Assembly (NCBI GenBank): GCA_019113885.1
Contig: DXGO01000055.1
Location: 1 to 35,825 of the forward strand
DNA: 35,825 bases
Reading direction: 5' to 3'
DNA from: Candidatus Alistipes intestinipullorum
GTDB lineage: Bacteria > Bacteroidota > Bacteroidia > Bacteroidales > Rikenellaceae
This document shows, one piece after another, positions 17,909 through 25,073 of this stretch. The translations under genes and the position numbers were made by a program. Position 1 is the stretch's first letter. Every line of letters begins with the position of its first letter. The notes below the pieces were generated by a model. That model saw only the letters and a program-made list of their open reading frames with translations, was not told where the DNA came from and did not search any database.

Positions 17909-19459
17909 ATGGAGCGCAAGGAGCTGAAATACGACGAACACGCGGTGGCGGAGTTGGCCCGTGACGCCCGGTCGCGGCGCAGCCACGGGACGGAGTCCCC
18001 GGCGTGGGATGCTGTGTCGGGAGGCGGGGGCACGTCGCGCAACGATGCTTTCCGCAGCGACGATTCGCCCCGCGAAGCGTTCCGCGATGGTATGTCCCGG
18101 GCGGATGGCCCGTGGAACGACGCCCGGCCGCGTGACGGTGCTTCATGTGATGCGTCGCGACGCGGGACTTCCGGCTCGGAAGCCTTTCCCCGCGCTGCCG
18201 CGCAGCAGAGCGCCCCGGAGGGCGAACAGCCCAAGTTTCGCCTCTTTACCGGCGACCGTGTGCTGTGGATCATCATCGCCGCCCTGGCGGTGATCTCCGT
18301 GCTGGTGGTCTACTCGTCAACGGCCAAGATGGCCTACGACGCCCACACGGCCCGCACGACGGCCCACTTCCTGCGCCAGCAGCTGATGATCCTGGCCGTC
18401 AGCCTGGTTATCATGATCGCCGTGCAGAAGATCAACTGTCGCATCTACAACCTCTTTGCGCGTCCCTTTTACCTCCTGTCGGTGGCGTTGACCGTTGCGG
18501 TCTACTTCATCGGCGCCACGACCAACGGCGCCGCCCGGTGGTTCCCGATCGGGCCTTTCCAGTTCCAGCCCTCCGAGGCGCTGAAGGTTGCCACGGTCCT
18601 CTTCCTGGCCCGGCAGCTGGCCGGGCGACAATCGAAGATCGACCGCCTCCGCATCGTCCCGAGCTGGAAGTTCTGGACATGGCGCTCGTCGCCCGCCCAG
18701 CGCAAAATCTGGCGCGAGGGAACGTGGCCTATCCTGATGCCCGTCGTCGTGTCGTGTGCGGTCATCTTCCCGGCCCACACCTCCTCGGCCGTGCTGGTCT
18801 TCATCGCCTCGTGGGTGATGATGCTCATCGGCCGCGTGCGCTTCGGTGAGCTGATGAAACTCGTCGGGTGGGCCCTGGCGGGCATCGTGCTGATCATGAC
18901 CCTCAACCTCGGGCGCAGCGAGACCGCCGAGGGCCGTGTCTCGACCTGGATTCACCTCTGGACCCAGTCGCAGACCGAGAAACCCATCGAACATCTCTCC
19001 GATACGGAGCGTTCGATGATCGCCATCCATAACGGCGGCATCCTCGGCGAGGGTGCCGGACAGAGCGCCATGCGCGTGGAGATGATCCATCCCGAGAGCG
19101 ACTATGCCTACGCCTTTTTCGTCGAGGAGTACGGTATTATCCTGGCGGTGGTGTTGCTGATGCTCTACCTGTGGATCTTCTTCCGCGGGATCGAGATCTT
19201 CCAACGGTGCGGAACGGCCTTCCCGGGGCTGCTGGTGCTGGGGTTGGCGTTGCTGATTACCTGCCAGGCGCTGCTGCACATCATGGTGACCGTCAACCTC
19301 ATCCCCGAAACGGGTCAGACCCTGCCGCTCATTTCGCGTGGCGGTTCGTCGGTGCTCTTCACGACCATCGCTTTGGGAATGATTCTCAGCGTGAGCCGCC
19401 AGAACGACGAACAGTCGCACGACCGGCCGAAGAATGAAACCCTTTACGAAAAAGGCTGA
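17909..19459 (+). CDS. ftsW: Septal peptidoglycan glycosyltransferase FtsW with long disordered N-terminus
   Basis: SEDS-family lipid II polymerase of the divisome, 516 residues from the ATG at 17909 (a GTG lies one codon earlier). The conserved core begins near residue 109 (KFRLFTGDRVLW) and runs through about ten membrane helices. SEDS hallmarks are visible: NGAARWFPIGPFQFQPSE, a YAFFVEEYG block and the C-terminal PLISRGGSS. Residues 1-108 have no membrane segment and are rich in Arg, Ser, Asp, Gly and Ala with loose DAFR/EAFR repeats. They are in frame without stops and no other gene fits there. A later in-frame Met near residue 62 could be an alternative start, but it too leaves an extension. 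This is the last dcw gene here. Confidence 0.93.
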   Translation: MERKELKYDEHAVAELARDARSRRSHGTESPAWDAVSGGGGTSRNDAFRSDDSPREAFRDGMSRADGPWNDARPRDGASCDASRRGTSGSEAFPRAAAQQSAPEGEQPKFRLFTGDRVLWIIIAALAVISVLVVYSSTAKMAYDAHTARTTAHFLRQQLMILAVSLVIMIAVQKINCRIYNLFARPFYLLSVALTVAVYFIGATTNGAARWFPIGPFQFQPSEALKVATVLFLARQLAGRQSKIDRLRIVPSWKFWTWRSSPAQRKIWREGTWPILMPVVVSCAVIFPAHTSSAVLVFIASWVMMLIGRVRFGELMKLVGWALAGIVLIMTLNLGRSETAEGRVSTWIHLWTQSQTEKPIEHLSDTERSMIAIHNGGILGEGAGQSAMRVEMIHPESDYAYAFFVEEYGIILAVVLLMLYLWIFFRGIEIFQRCGTAFPGLLVLGLALLITCQALLHIMVTVNLIPETGQTLPLISRGGSSVLFTTIALGMILSVSRQNDEQSHDRPKNETLYEKG

Positions 19460-19491
19460 CAGAACAGTCATTCCGGATTGTTGCTGTTAAG

Positions 19492-19526
19492 TCCCCTCCG
19501 AGGAGGGGATTTAGGAGAGGGTCAGG
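19492..19526. repeat. REP-like palindromic element
   Basis: A perfect palindrome with 8-base arms (TCCCCTCC and GGAGGGGA, 2-base loop, 19492-19509) is followed by a G-rich tail. The form resembles the short CCCCTCC/GGAGGGG intergenic palindromes scattered in many Bacteroidetes genomes. It lies in the 152-base gap between ftsW and the S4 gene. No T-run follows, so it is a poor intrinsic terminator. Only one copy is in the window. Confidence 0.4.
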
Positions 19527-19611
19527 ATTGGATACGCAGCCTGTGGCCTCGGGCAACGGCGGTCGGGGATGCTTTGGCGACCGAAATGTGAAAATATGAA
19601 AATGTAATACG

Positions 19612-20007
19612 ATGGAAGATATTCGTTTGGACAAATACCTTTGGGCCGTGCGGGTGTTCAAGACCCGCAGCGATGCCGCCGACGCCATACGCACCAACAA
19701 GGTCACCGTGAACGGCTCCTATGCCAAACCGTCGCGTGAGGTGAAGATCGGCGACGTGATCGCCGTGCGCAAGCAACAGGTCACCTTCTCCTACAAGGTG
19801 CTCGACCTGGTGTCGAGCCGCCAGCCGGCGAAGAATGTTCCGGCATACTGCCTCAATGTCACGCCGCAGGAGGAGCTCGACAAACTCAACGTCCCGCGCG
19901 AGACGATCTTCGTCTTCCGCGAGCGCGGTACGGGGCGCCCCACGAAGAAGGAGCGGCGCGAGCTGGACTCGCTCATGGACGACCTCTATTACGACGACGA
20001 GGAGTGA
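19612..20007 (+). CDS. S4-domain RNA-binding protein (Hsp15/RqcP-like)
   Basis: Small cytoplasmic protein, 131 residues. The N-terminal S4 fold is clear (residues about 4-60: RLDKYLWAVRVFKTRSDA, then NGSYAKPSREVKIGD). A basic middle and an acidic C-terminus (DDLYYDDEE) follow. Family members Hsp15 and RqcP bind 50S-peptidyl-tRNA complexes and help rescue stalled ribosomes; that role is inferred, not shown. Two other translation genes (rplY, pth) lie about 5 kb downstream on the same strand. No clear promoter is recognised in the 152 bases upstream. No T-rich terminator follows; the next element is the MATE promoter 49 bases on. Confidence 0.88.
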   Translation: MEDIRLDKYLWAVRVFKTRSDAADAIRTNKVTVNGSYAKPSREVKIGDVIAVRKQQVTFSYKVLDLVSSRQPAKNVPAYCLNVTPQEELDKLNVPRETIFVFRERGTGRPTKKERRELDSLMDDLYYDDEE

Positions 20008-20056
20008 CCGGCTTCTGCCGCAGGCACAGTGCGGGAGTGAAAAAAGAGCTTGAAAA

Positions 20057-20088
20057 TTTGGCCGTGCAGCCGAAACATCCTACCTTTG
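20057..20088 (+). promoter_or_regulatory. Consensus promoter of the MATE gene
   Basis: TTTG (20057-20060), 20-base spacer, TACCTTTG (20081-20088): full match to the Bacteroidetes promoter. Transcription should start near 20092-20094, leaving a leader of about 105 bases before the ATG at 20198. Confidence 0.8.
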
Positions 20089-20091
20089 CCC

Positions 20092-20197
20092 CTCGAAAGG
20101 AAGTTTTGTAATCCTCATCGGAGGGCAAACACATGCCGGATAAGATGACTGGGTAAAACCACGATGCTTGTCCGGCTTTTTTCTTGTTTGGCGCACT
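20092..20197 (+). promoter_or_regulatory. Structured leader with terminator-like hairpin (possible riboswitch or attenuator)
   Basis: Between the promoter and the MATE start codon lies a hairpin with a 10-base stem, GCCGGATAAG (20135-20144) with CTTGTCCGGC (20167-20176), one G-T wobble, followed directly by six T: an intrinsic-terminator form. Its loop holds a nested TGG/CCA helix (20150-20161). Upstream, AGGA/TCCT and CCTC/GAGG helices (about 20099-20124) share the bases CC and cannot form together, as alternative folds would require. A terminator between a promoter and its own gene suggests premature termination control. MATE genes elsewhere are controlled by guanidine-sensing riboswitches, but no class could be matched by eye. 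Confidence 0.55.
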
Positions 20198-21556
20198 ATG
20201 GAAAGAGACGCTCTCGATTTGGGTTCCCTGCGAGTGGGGACCCTGTTCCGGAAACTTTTTGTCCCTACGCTGCTGGGGATGGTCAGCATGTCGGCTGTGG
20301 CAGTTGTAGACGGAATCTTCGTTGGCCACGGTGTGGGTAGCGACGGTATCGCGGCCGTCAATATCTGTATTCCGCTGCTGATGATCTTTACGGGTATCGG
20401 ACTCATGGCCGGCGTCGGAAGCTCGGTCGTCTCTTCGATCCACTTCGCCCGTGGACAGGTCAAGGCCGCACGGATCAATGTTACGCAGGCGCTGCTTTTC
20501 GTGACGCTCGTTACTCTTCTCCCTGTGACCGTGATCCTCGCTTTCCCCCGTTTGACGGCATTGTTGCTTGGTTCCTCGGAGCATCTCCTGCCGTTAGTGG
20601 TCGACTATCTCATATGGTTTGTCCCGGGACTCATTCCGCAGTTGTGGATCGCCGTGGGACTCTTCGTCGTACGTCTCGACGGCGCCCCGCGGCTGGCTAT
20701 GTGGTGCAGCGTTCTTTCGGCACTGGTCAACGTCCTGCTCGACTGGCTTTTCATCTTCCCGCTCGGTTGGGGTGTCATGGGTGCCGCCTTTGCCTCGACA
20801 ATCAGCATTGCTACCGGCGGTGTGATTGTCGTTCGCTACCTCACGCACGGCGCCCGGACACTACGTCTCTACCGGCTCAAATGGAGCCGCAAGAGCTTTA
20901 GGCTCACGTTCCGCAACATCGGTTATCAATGTCGTATAGGTTCCTCGGCGCTGCTGGGCGAGATGACCATGGCCGTGCTGCTGTTCACCGGCAACCAGGT
21001 CTTCATGCGCTACCTGGGTGACGCAGGTGTCGGGGCCTTCGGTATCACCTGTTACTACATGCCCTTCATCTTCATGATCGGGAATGCCGTGGCGCAGTCG
21101 GCACAGCCCATTATCAGTTACAGTTTTGGTCGCATGGAGTGGCCGCGGGTCATTGAGGCGCGTCGTATCGCCCTGCTTACGGCTCTTGCCTGCGGGTGTC
21201 TGGTGGCGGCGTGCTTTATCGCGGTGCCGCGTCTTCTCGTGGCCCTCTTTGTCGATCCGGCGGACCCTGCGGCACAGATTGCCATCGACGGATTCCCGCT
21301 TTTTGCCCCGGGGTGTATCTTCTTTGTGGTCAACCTGGCTGCGATTGGCTATTTCCAAAGTCTCGAGCGTCTTGCTCCGGCCACGCTCTTTGCCCTGTTG
21401 CGTGGATTGGTGCTGCTCGTGCCGAGTTTCGTCTTTTTGCCGCAGCTGCTCGGGGTCTCGGGTATCTGGTTTGCCATGCCGCTCTCGGAGTGTCTGACTT
21501 TCCTGTCGATTGTCGGATACGTTGCCATGAGACGTCGGAGGTGTGCCGGGCGGTGA
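20198..21556 (+). CDS. MATE-family multidrug/cation efflux transporter
   Basis: Polytopic inner-membrane antiporter, 452 residues, with about twelve hydrophobic helices in two halves. The N-terminal part has the family pattern FVPTLLGMVSMSAVAVVDGIFVGHGVGSDG broken here only for description: helix 1, a conserved Asp, then GHG. The second half contains SALLGEMTMAVLLFTGNQ and the AQSAQPIISYSFG motif typical of MATE proteins, particularly the MepA-like branch. MATE proteins expel cationic drugs or metabolites using sodium or proton gradients; the substrate here is unknown. The ATG at 20198 (MERDALDLGSL) is preferred to one at 20168 because the latter lies inside the terminator-like hairpin. The gene is monocistronic, ended by the terminator at 21572-21610. 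Confidence 0.92.
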   Translation: MERDALDLGSLRVGTLFRKLFVPTLLGMVSMSAVAVVDGIFVGHGVGSDGIAAVNICIPLLMIFTGIGLMAGVGSSVVSSIHFARGQVKAARINVTQALLFVTLVTLLPVTVILAFPRLTALLLGSSEHLLPLVVDYLIWFVPGLIPQLWIAVGLFVVRLDGAPRLAMWCSVLSALVNVLLDWLFIFPLGWGVMGAAFASTISIATGGVIVVRYLTHGARTLRLYRLKWSRKSFRLTFRNIGYQCRIGSSALLGEMTMAVLLFTGNQVFMRYLGDAGVGAFGITCYYMPFIFMIGNAVAQSAQPIISYSFGRMEWPRVIEARRIALLTALACGCLVAACFIAVPRLLVALFVDPADPAAQIAIDGFPLFAPGCIFFVVNLAAIGYFQSLERLAPATLFALLRGLVLLVPSFVFLPQLLGVSGIWFAMPLSECLTFLSIVGYVAMRRRRCAGR

Positions 21557-21571
21557 TATTCGGAATCCCAC

Positions 21572-21610
21572 AAAAAAGAACCGCTCCTCCATCAGGGGGC
21601 GGTTCTTTTC
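21572..21610. terminator. Bidirectional terminator between MATE gene and lrp
   Basis: Stem GAACCGC (21578-21584) with GCGGTTC (21599-21605), extended inwards by C/G pairs. A-run on the left, TTTT on the right, so it can act on both strands between the convergent MATE and kbl-lrp units. The remaining bases to 21758 hold no recognisable feature. Confidence 0.85.
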
Positions 21611-21758
21611 ATTTTTGTCTCGACCATTCTTGCCGATAAGCGGAGTGGCGGGGCAGACCTTTATTCGTTCACAAAGTTTCGTTCGAGGGCCTGTCCACCT
21701 TCTCGGCTTTTTTCTCTGCCGCTCCGGTTACCGTGTGGCGGTTCGGCAACAAACGGGG

Positions 21759-22232
21759 TTACTCCTCGATGAAGTCGATGTTCACCTCGCGCTGGAACAC
21801 CTCCTGCAACGAGATGTTCGTCTCCGTGGTGGCGATTCCCTGGATGCGCAGGATGCCGTCGAAAATCGTGTGCATCAGGTGTTCGTTGTCCACGCAGTAG
21901 AGCTTCACCAGAATATTGCCCTTGCCGGTGATGTAGTGGCACTCGACGATTTCGGAGACCTTCTTCAACTCTTCGACCGTACGGGCCTGCAGTTGCGGGT
22001 CCTTAAGCATGATGCTGATGTAGGCACAGACATCGAAGCCCATCACCTTGGGGTCGACGATCAGCCGGCTGCCGAGAATGACTCCAGCTTCATCGAGTTT
22101 GTGGATGCGCTGGTGGATGGCGGCTCCCGAGATGCCGCATTCGCGTGCGATCTCCAGGAAGGGCATGCGGGCGTTCTTGATCAGGAACTTGAGAATCTTG
22201 CGGTCGATTGTGTCCAGTACGGTCTTGGCCAT
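21759..22232 (-). CDS. Lrp/AsnC-family transcription regulator
   Basis: DNA-binding feast/famine regulator, 157 residues. N-terminal winged helix-turn-helix (about 8-65, with LDTIDRKILKFLIKNARM and a recognition region ISGAAIHQRIHKL), then a RAM/AsnC ligand-binding domain (about 70-150) carrying the GKGNILVKLYC segment. Proteins of this family sense amino acids and usually act as dimers or octamers. It follows kbl after 13 bases on the same strand, so it may sense glycine, threonine or serine and adjust kbl expression (inference). Length is normal. Confidence 0.93.
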   Translation of the reverse strand: MAKTVLDTIDRKILKFLIKNARMPFLEIARECGISGAAIHQRIHKLDEAGVILGSRLIVDPKVMGFDVCAYISIMLKDPQLQARTVEELKKVSEIVECHYITGKGNILVKLYCVDNEHLMHTIFDGILRIQGIATTETNISLQEVFQREVNIDFIEE

Positions 22233-22245
22233 GGCGATAGTCGGT

Positions 22246-23433
22246 TTATTTGATGACGTTCAACTCTTTGCCGATCTTCGTGAAGGCGGCGATGCAGCGG
22301 TCGAGCTGCTCGATGGTGTGTCCGGCGGATACCTGCACACGTATGCGGGCCTGCCCCTTCGGCACGACGGGGTAGTAGAATCCCGTGACGAAGATACCCT
22401 CGTCCTGCAACTTCGCGGCGAAGTCCTGCGACAGCTTCGCGTCGTAGAGCATCACGGCGCAGATGGCCGACTGCGTAGGCTTGATGTCGAATCCGGCGGC
22501 CATCATGCCCTTGCGGAAGTGCTCGACGTTGGCGACCAGGCGGTCGTGCAGCTCGTTGCTCTCGGCAAGCATGCGGAACATCTCGATGCCGGCGCCCACG
22601 ACGGCGGGGGGCAGCGAGTTGGAGAAGAGGTACGGGCGCGAACGCTGGCGCAGCATGTCGATGATCTCCTTGCGGCCGGTGGTGAATCCGCCCACGGCGC
22701 CGCCGAAGGCCTTGCCCAGCGTGCCGGTGAGGATGTCGACCTGTCCGCGGAGGTTGTAGAGTTCGGTGATACCGCGGCCCGTCTTGCCCAGCACGCCGGC
22801 CGAATGGCACTCGTCAACCATTACCAGGGCGTCGTATTTCTCGGCCAGGGCGCAGATCTTGTCGAGCGGTGCGGCGTTGCCGTCCATCGAGAAGACGCCG
22901 TCGGTGCAGATGATGCGGAAGCGCTGTGCCTGGGCCTTCTTGAGGCACTCCTCGAGGTCGGCCATGTCGGCGTTGGCGTAGCGGTAGCGCACGGCCTTGC
23001 AGAGACGTACGCCGTCGATGATCGAAGCGTGATTCAGGGCGTCGGAGATGATTGCGTCCTGCTCGGTGAAGAGCGGTTCGAAGACTCCTCCGTTGGCGTC
23101 GAAGCAGGCGGCGTAGAGAATCGTGTCTTCGGTGCCGAAGTAGTCGGAGATGGCCTTTTCGAGCTCTTTGTGGATGTCCTGGCAGCCGCAGATGAAGCGC
23201 ACGGAGGACATGCCGAAGCCGCGGGCGTCCATGGCGCGTTTCGCGGCGTCGATCAGGCGCTGGTTGTCCGAAAGTCCGAGGTAGTTGTTGGCGCAGAAGT
23301 TCAATACCTTTTTACCTGCAACCTCGATCTCGGCCCGCTGGGGCGAGCAGATGATGCGTTCCCGTTTGTAAAGCCCTGCGGCCTCGATTTCGGCCAGTTC
23401 ATGTTGCAGGTGCTCTTTGATTTTTCCGTACAT
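22246..23433 (-). CDS. kbl: Glycine C-acetyltransferase (2-amino-3-ketobutyrate CoA ligase)
   Basis: PLP enzyme of the alpha-oxoamine synthase family, 395 residues. It cleaves 2-amino-3-oxobutyrate with CoA to glycine and acetyl-CoA, the second step of threonine breakdown, or runs in reverse. Strong family blocks: LNFCANNYLGLSDN, GFGMSSVRFICG, DALNHASIIDGVRLC, TDGVFSMDG, and the PLP-lysine motif GTLGKAFGG. The close match to Kbl, including RQRSRPYLFSNSLPP, argues against serine palmitoyltransferase, BioF or HemA. It leads a two-gene operon with lrp. No threonine dehydrogenase gene is in the window. Confidence 0.95.
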   Translation of the reverse strand: MYGKIKEHLQHELAEIEAAGLYKRERIICSPQRAEIEVAGKKVLNFCANNYLGLSDNQRLIDAAKRAMDARGFGMSSVRFICGCQDIHKELEKAISDYFGTEDTILYAACFDANGGVFEPLFTEQDAIISDALNHASIIDGVRLCKAVRYRYANADMADLEECLKKAQAQRFRIICTDGVFSMDGNAAPLDKICALAEKYDALVMVDECHSAGVLGKTGRGITELYNLRGQVDILTGTLGKAFGGAVGGFTTGRKEIIDMLRQRSRPYLFSNSLPPAVVGAGIEMFRMLAESNELHDRLVANVEHFRKGMMAAGFDIKPTQSAICAVMLYDAKLSQDFAAKLQDEGIFVTGFYYPVVPKGQARIRVQVSAGHTIEQLDRCIAAFTKIGKELNVIK

Positions 23434-23483
23434 AGCGTATTATCTTTTTTGTTGTGAATGCGCTTTTAAGTGTCGAATTGTTA

Positions 23484-23515
23484 CAAATGTACGACAATTT
23501 TTCGAAAATCGACAC
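23484..23515 (-). promoter_or_regulatory. Promoter of the kbl-lrp operon
   Basis: Minus strand: -7 box TACATTTG (plus 23484-23491), 20-base spacer, -33 box TGTG (23512-23515, three of four matches). The -7 box ends 50 bases before the kbl ATG. TCGA-containing short inverted repeats surround it (23471-23516), a possible Lrp or other operator. Confidence 0.5.
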
Positions 23516-23792
23516 ATTGCAACCCTTATTTTTTGTGTCCGAGGTTACGGATCGTCAGCCGGATGTTTGAAATGGGTTCGTAGAGGCTCCGTACGGGCCT
23601 GCTCCGGCGAAAGGCGACGGCCGAAACGGAAGACGTCCGAGCATTCGATGTCCGCCTGATTCGGCGAGTGTGCGGCGGCGCGGGAACCCTCCCTGCCGAC
23701 CGGAAAAATGGTAAAACAGCCGACTTGCACCACCGTTCCGTGGTCTCGGTAAATTTTATCCGCTTCGTGCCCGCATGTTCCGAAAAAATTTA

Positions 23793-23800
23793 TATCTTTG
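23793..23800 (+). promoter_or_regulatory. -7 box of the galE promoter
   Basis: TATCTTTG matches TAnnTTTG exactly and lies 27 bases before the galE ATG. No clean TTTG -33 box is present at 19-21 bases upstream. Confidence 0.55.
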
Positions 23801-23827
23801 TTATTCAATCAATCATCTTTGCTACGT

Positions 23828-24856
23828 ATGAAAAAATCGTGTGTCTTGGTGAGCGGCGGTGCCGGTTACATCGGCTCGCACACCACCGTCGAACTGATCA
23901 ATGCCGGCTACGACGTCGTCATCGTCGACAACTTTTCGAACAGCGACATGGGCGCCGTTGAGGGGGTGCGCAAAATCACCGGCGTCGACATCCCCTTCGT
24001 CGAGGTCGACTGCTGTGACCGCGCGGCCTTCCGCAAAGTCTTCGAGGAGTATGAATTCGACTCGGTGATCCACTTCGCCGCTTCGAAGGCCGTGGGCGAG
24101 TCGGTACAGAAACCCCTCGAGTACTACGGCAACAACCTTACGTCGTTCATGAACGTCGTCTCGCTCATGCGTGAATTCGGAAGGCAGAACATCGTCTTCT
24201 CTTCGTCGTGCACCGTCTACGGAGAGCCCGAGAAGCAACCCGTCACGGAGCAGACGCCCCGCAAGCCGGCCACCTCGCCCTATGGCAACACGAAGCAGAT
24301 GTGCGAGGACATCCTGCGTGACTCGCTGGCCGCCTATCCCGGCCTGAAAGGTATCGCCCTGCGTTACTTCAACCCCATCGGTGCCCATCCGTCGGCCCTG
24401 ATCGGCGAGTTGCCGCGCGGCGTGCCGCAGAACCTCGTACCCTATATCACGCAGACGGCCGCCGGTATCCGCGAGTGCCTCTCGGTCTTCGGTGACGACT
24501 ACCCGACGCCCGACGGGTCGTGCATCCGTGACTACATCGACGTCGTCGACCTGGCAAAAGCCCATGTGGCCGCCATCCGTCGCATGATCGAGGACAAGAA
24601 CAAGAGCCCCTACGAGATCTTCAACATCGGCACGGGCCGCGGGGTCTCGGTATTGGAGCTGGTTCACAAGTTCGAGGAGGTCAACCACCTGAAGCTCAAT
24701 TATAAGATCGCGCCGCGCCGTGAAGGTGACATTATCGCCATCTGGGCTGACCCGTCGCTGGCCAACAACGAATTGGGTTGGAAGGCCGAGCGTACGCTCG
24801 ACGAGACCCTCGCTGCGGCCTGGGCTTGGGAGAAGCACGTCCGCGGTATCAAATAA
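23828..24856 (+). CDS. galE: UDP-glucose 4-epimerase
   Basis: Cytoplasmic short-chain dehydrogenase/reductase enzyme, 342 residues, that interconverts UDP-glucose and UDP-galactose. The ATG at 23828 gives MKKSCVLVSGGAGYIGSH with the NAD-binding GGAGYIG at the expected position; an in-frame ATG ten codons earlier overlaps the promoter. Seen: FSSSCTVYG, the catalytic YGNTK (YxxxK), RYFNPIGAHPSA and the C-terminal WADPSLANNELGWKAERTL block. Length fits GalE. UDP-galactose may feed the polysaccharide genes further downstream. A strong terminator at 24879-24912 isolates it from rplY. Confidence 0.94.
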   Translation: MKKSCVLVSGGAGYIGSHTTVELINAGYDVVIVDNFSNSDMGAVEGVRKITGVDIPFVEVDCCDRAAFRKVFEEYEFDSVIHFAASKAVGESVQKPLEYYGNNLTSFMNVVSLMREFGRQNIVFSSSCTVYGEPEKQPVTEQTPRKPATSPYGNTKQMCEDILRDSLAAYPGLKGIALRYFNPIGAHPSALIGELPRGVPQNLVPYITQTAAGIRECLSVFGDDYPTPDGSCIRDYIDVVDLAKAHVAAIRRMIEDKNKSPYEIFNIGTGRGVSVLELVHKFEEVNHLKLNYKIAPRREGDIIAIWADPSLANNELGWKAERTLDETLAAAWAWEKHVRGIK

Positions 24857-24878
24857 TCCGACGCGCATGTTGCACTCG

Positions 24879-24912
24879 GGACGGGGACTCGCAAGGTCTC
24901 CGTCCTTTTTTT
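24879..24912 (+). terminator. Intrinsic terminator after galE
   Basis: 10-base stem GGACGGGGAC with GTCTCCGTCC (one G-T pair), 7-base loop, seven T. Confidence 0.92.
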
Positions 24913-24975
24913 GCTCCAAAGGGCCGGATATCCCTGATTTTTTAGCCTTTGTTTCCTTTTTTCAATTCATTTTCT

Positions 24976-24983
24976 TACCTTTG
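24976..24983 (+). promoter_or_regulatory. Promoter of rplY-pth
   Basis: -7 box TACCTTTG. The nearest TTTG (24948-24951) leaves a 24-base spacer, longer than usual. The leader to the rplY ATG is about 87 bases. Confidence 0.55.
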
Positions 24984-25073
24984 CAGCCCGAACAGGCGGA
25001 ATTGGGATGCAGCCCGGCGAGGTTGCGTTGAGAACCGCCGAAGGAAACACTTAACTAAAAACTTTTCAACACC

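Larger units (their letters stand above)
23434..23827. other. 394-base intergenic region between kbl and galE
   Basis: Divergent spacer. The left part (to about 23530) is AT-rich and carries the kbl promoter. The middle (about 23540-23745) is GC-rich, with only short unconvincing open frames on both strands and no recognised RNA. A small 5-base ACCAC/GTGGT hairpin occurs near 23730. The right end carries the galE promoter. Nothing else is supported. Confidence 0.5.

Noticed and set aside
15014-17986. A minus-strand open frame of 990 codons opposite mraY and murD.
   Set aside because: It is a shadow produced by high-GC codon use on the opposite strand and has no domain; the plus-strand genes are unmistakable.
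20008-20056. CCGCA/TGCGG hairpin after the S4 gene as a terminator.
   Set aside because: The stem has only five pairs and is followed by A, not T.
22246-23433. Serine palmitoyltransferase or the sulfonolipid synthase known from related bacteria.
   Set aside because: The sequence follows Kbl motifs throughout and is paired with an Lrp-type regulator; the PLP fold alone is shared.
23545-23808. Minus-strand frame of 87 codons upstream of galE.
   Set aside because: It overlaps the galE promoter, has no recognisable domain and an unlikely composition.
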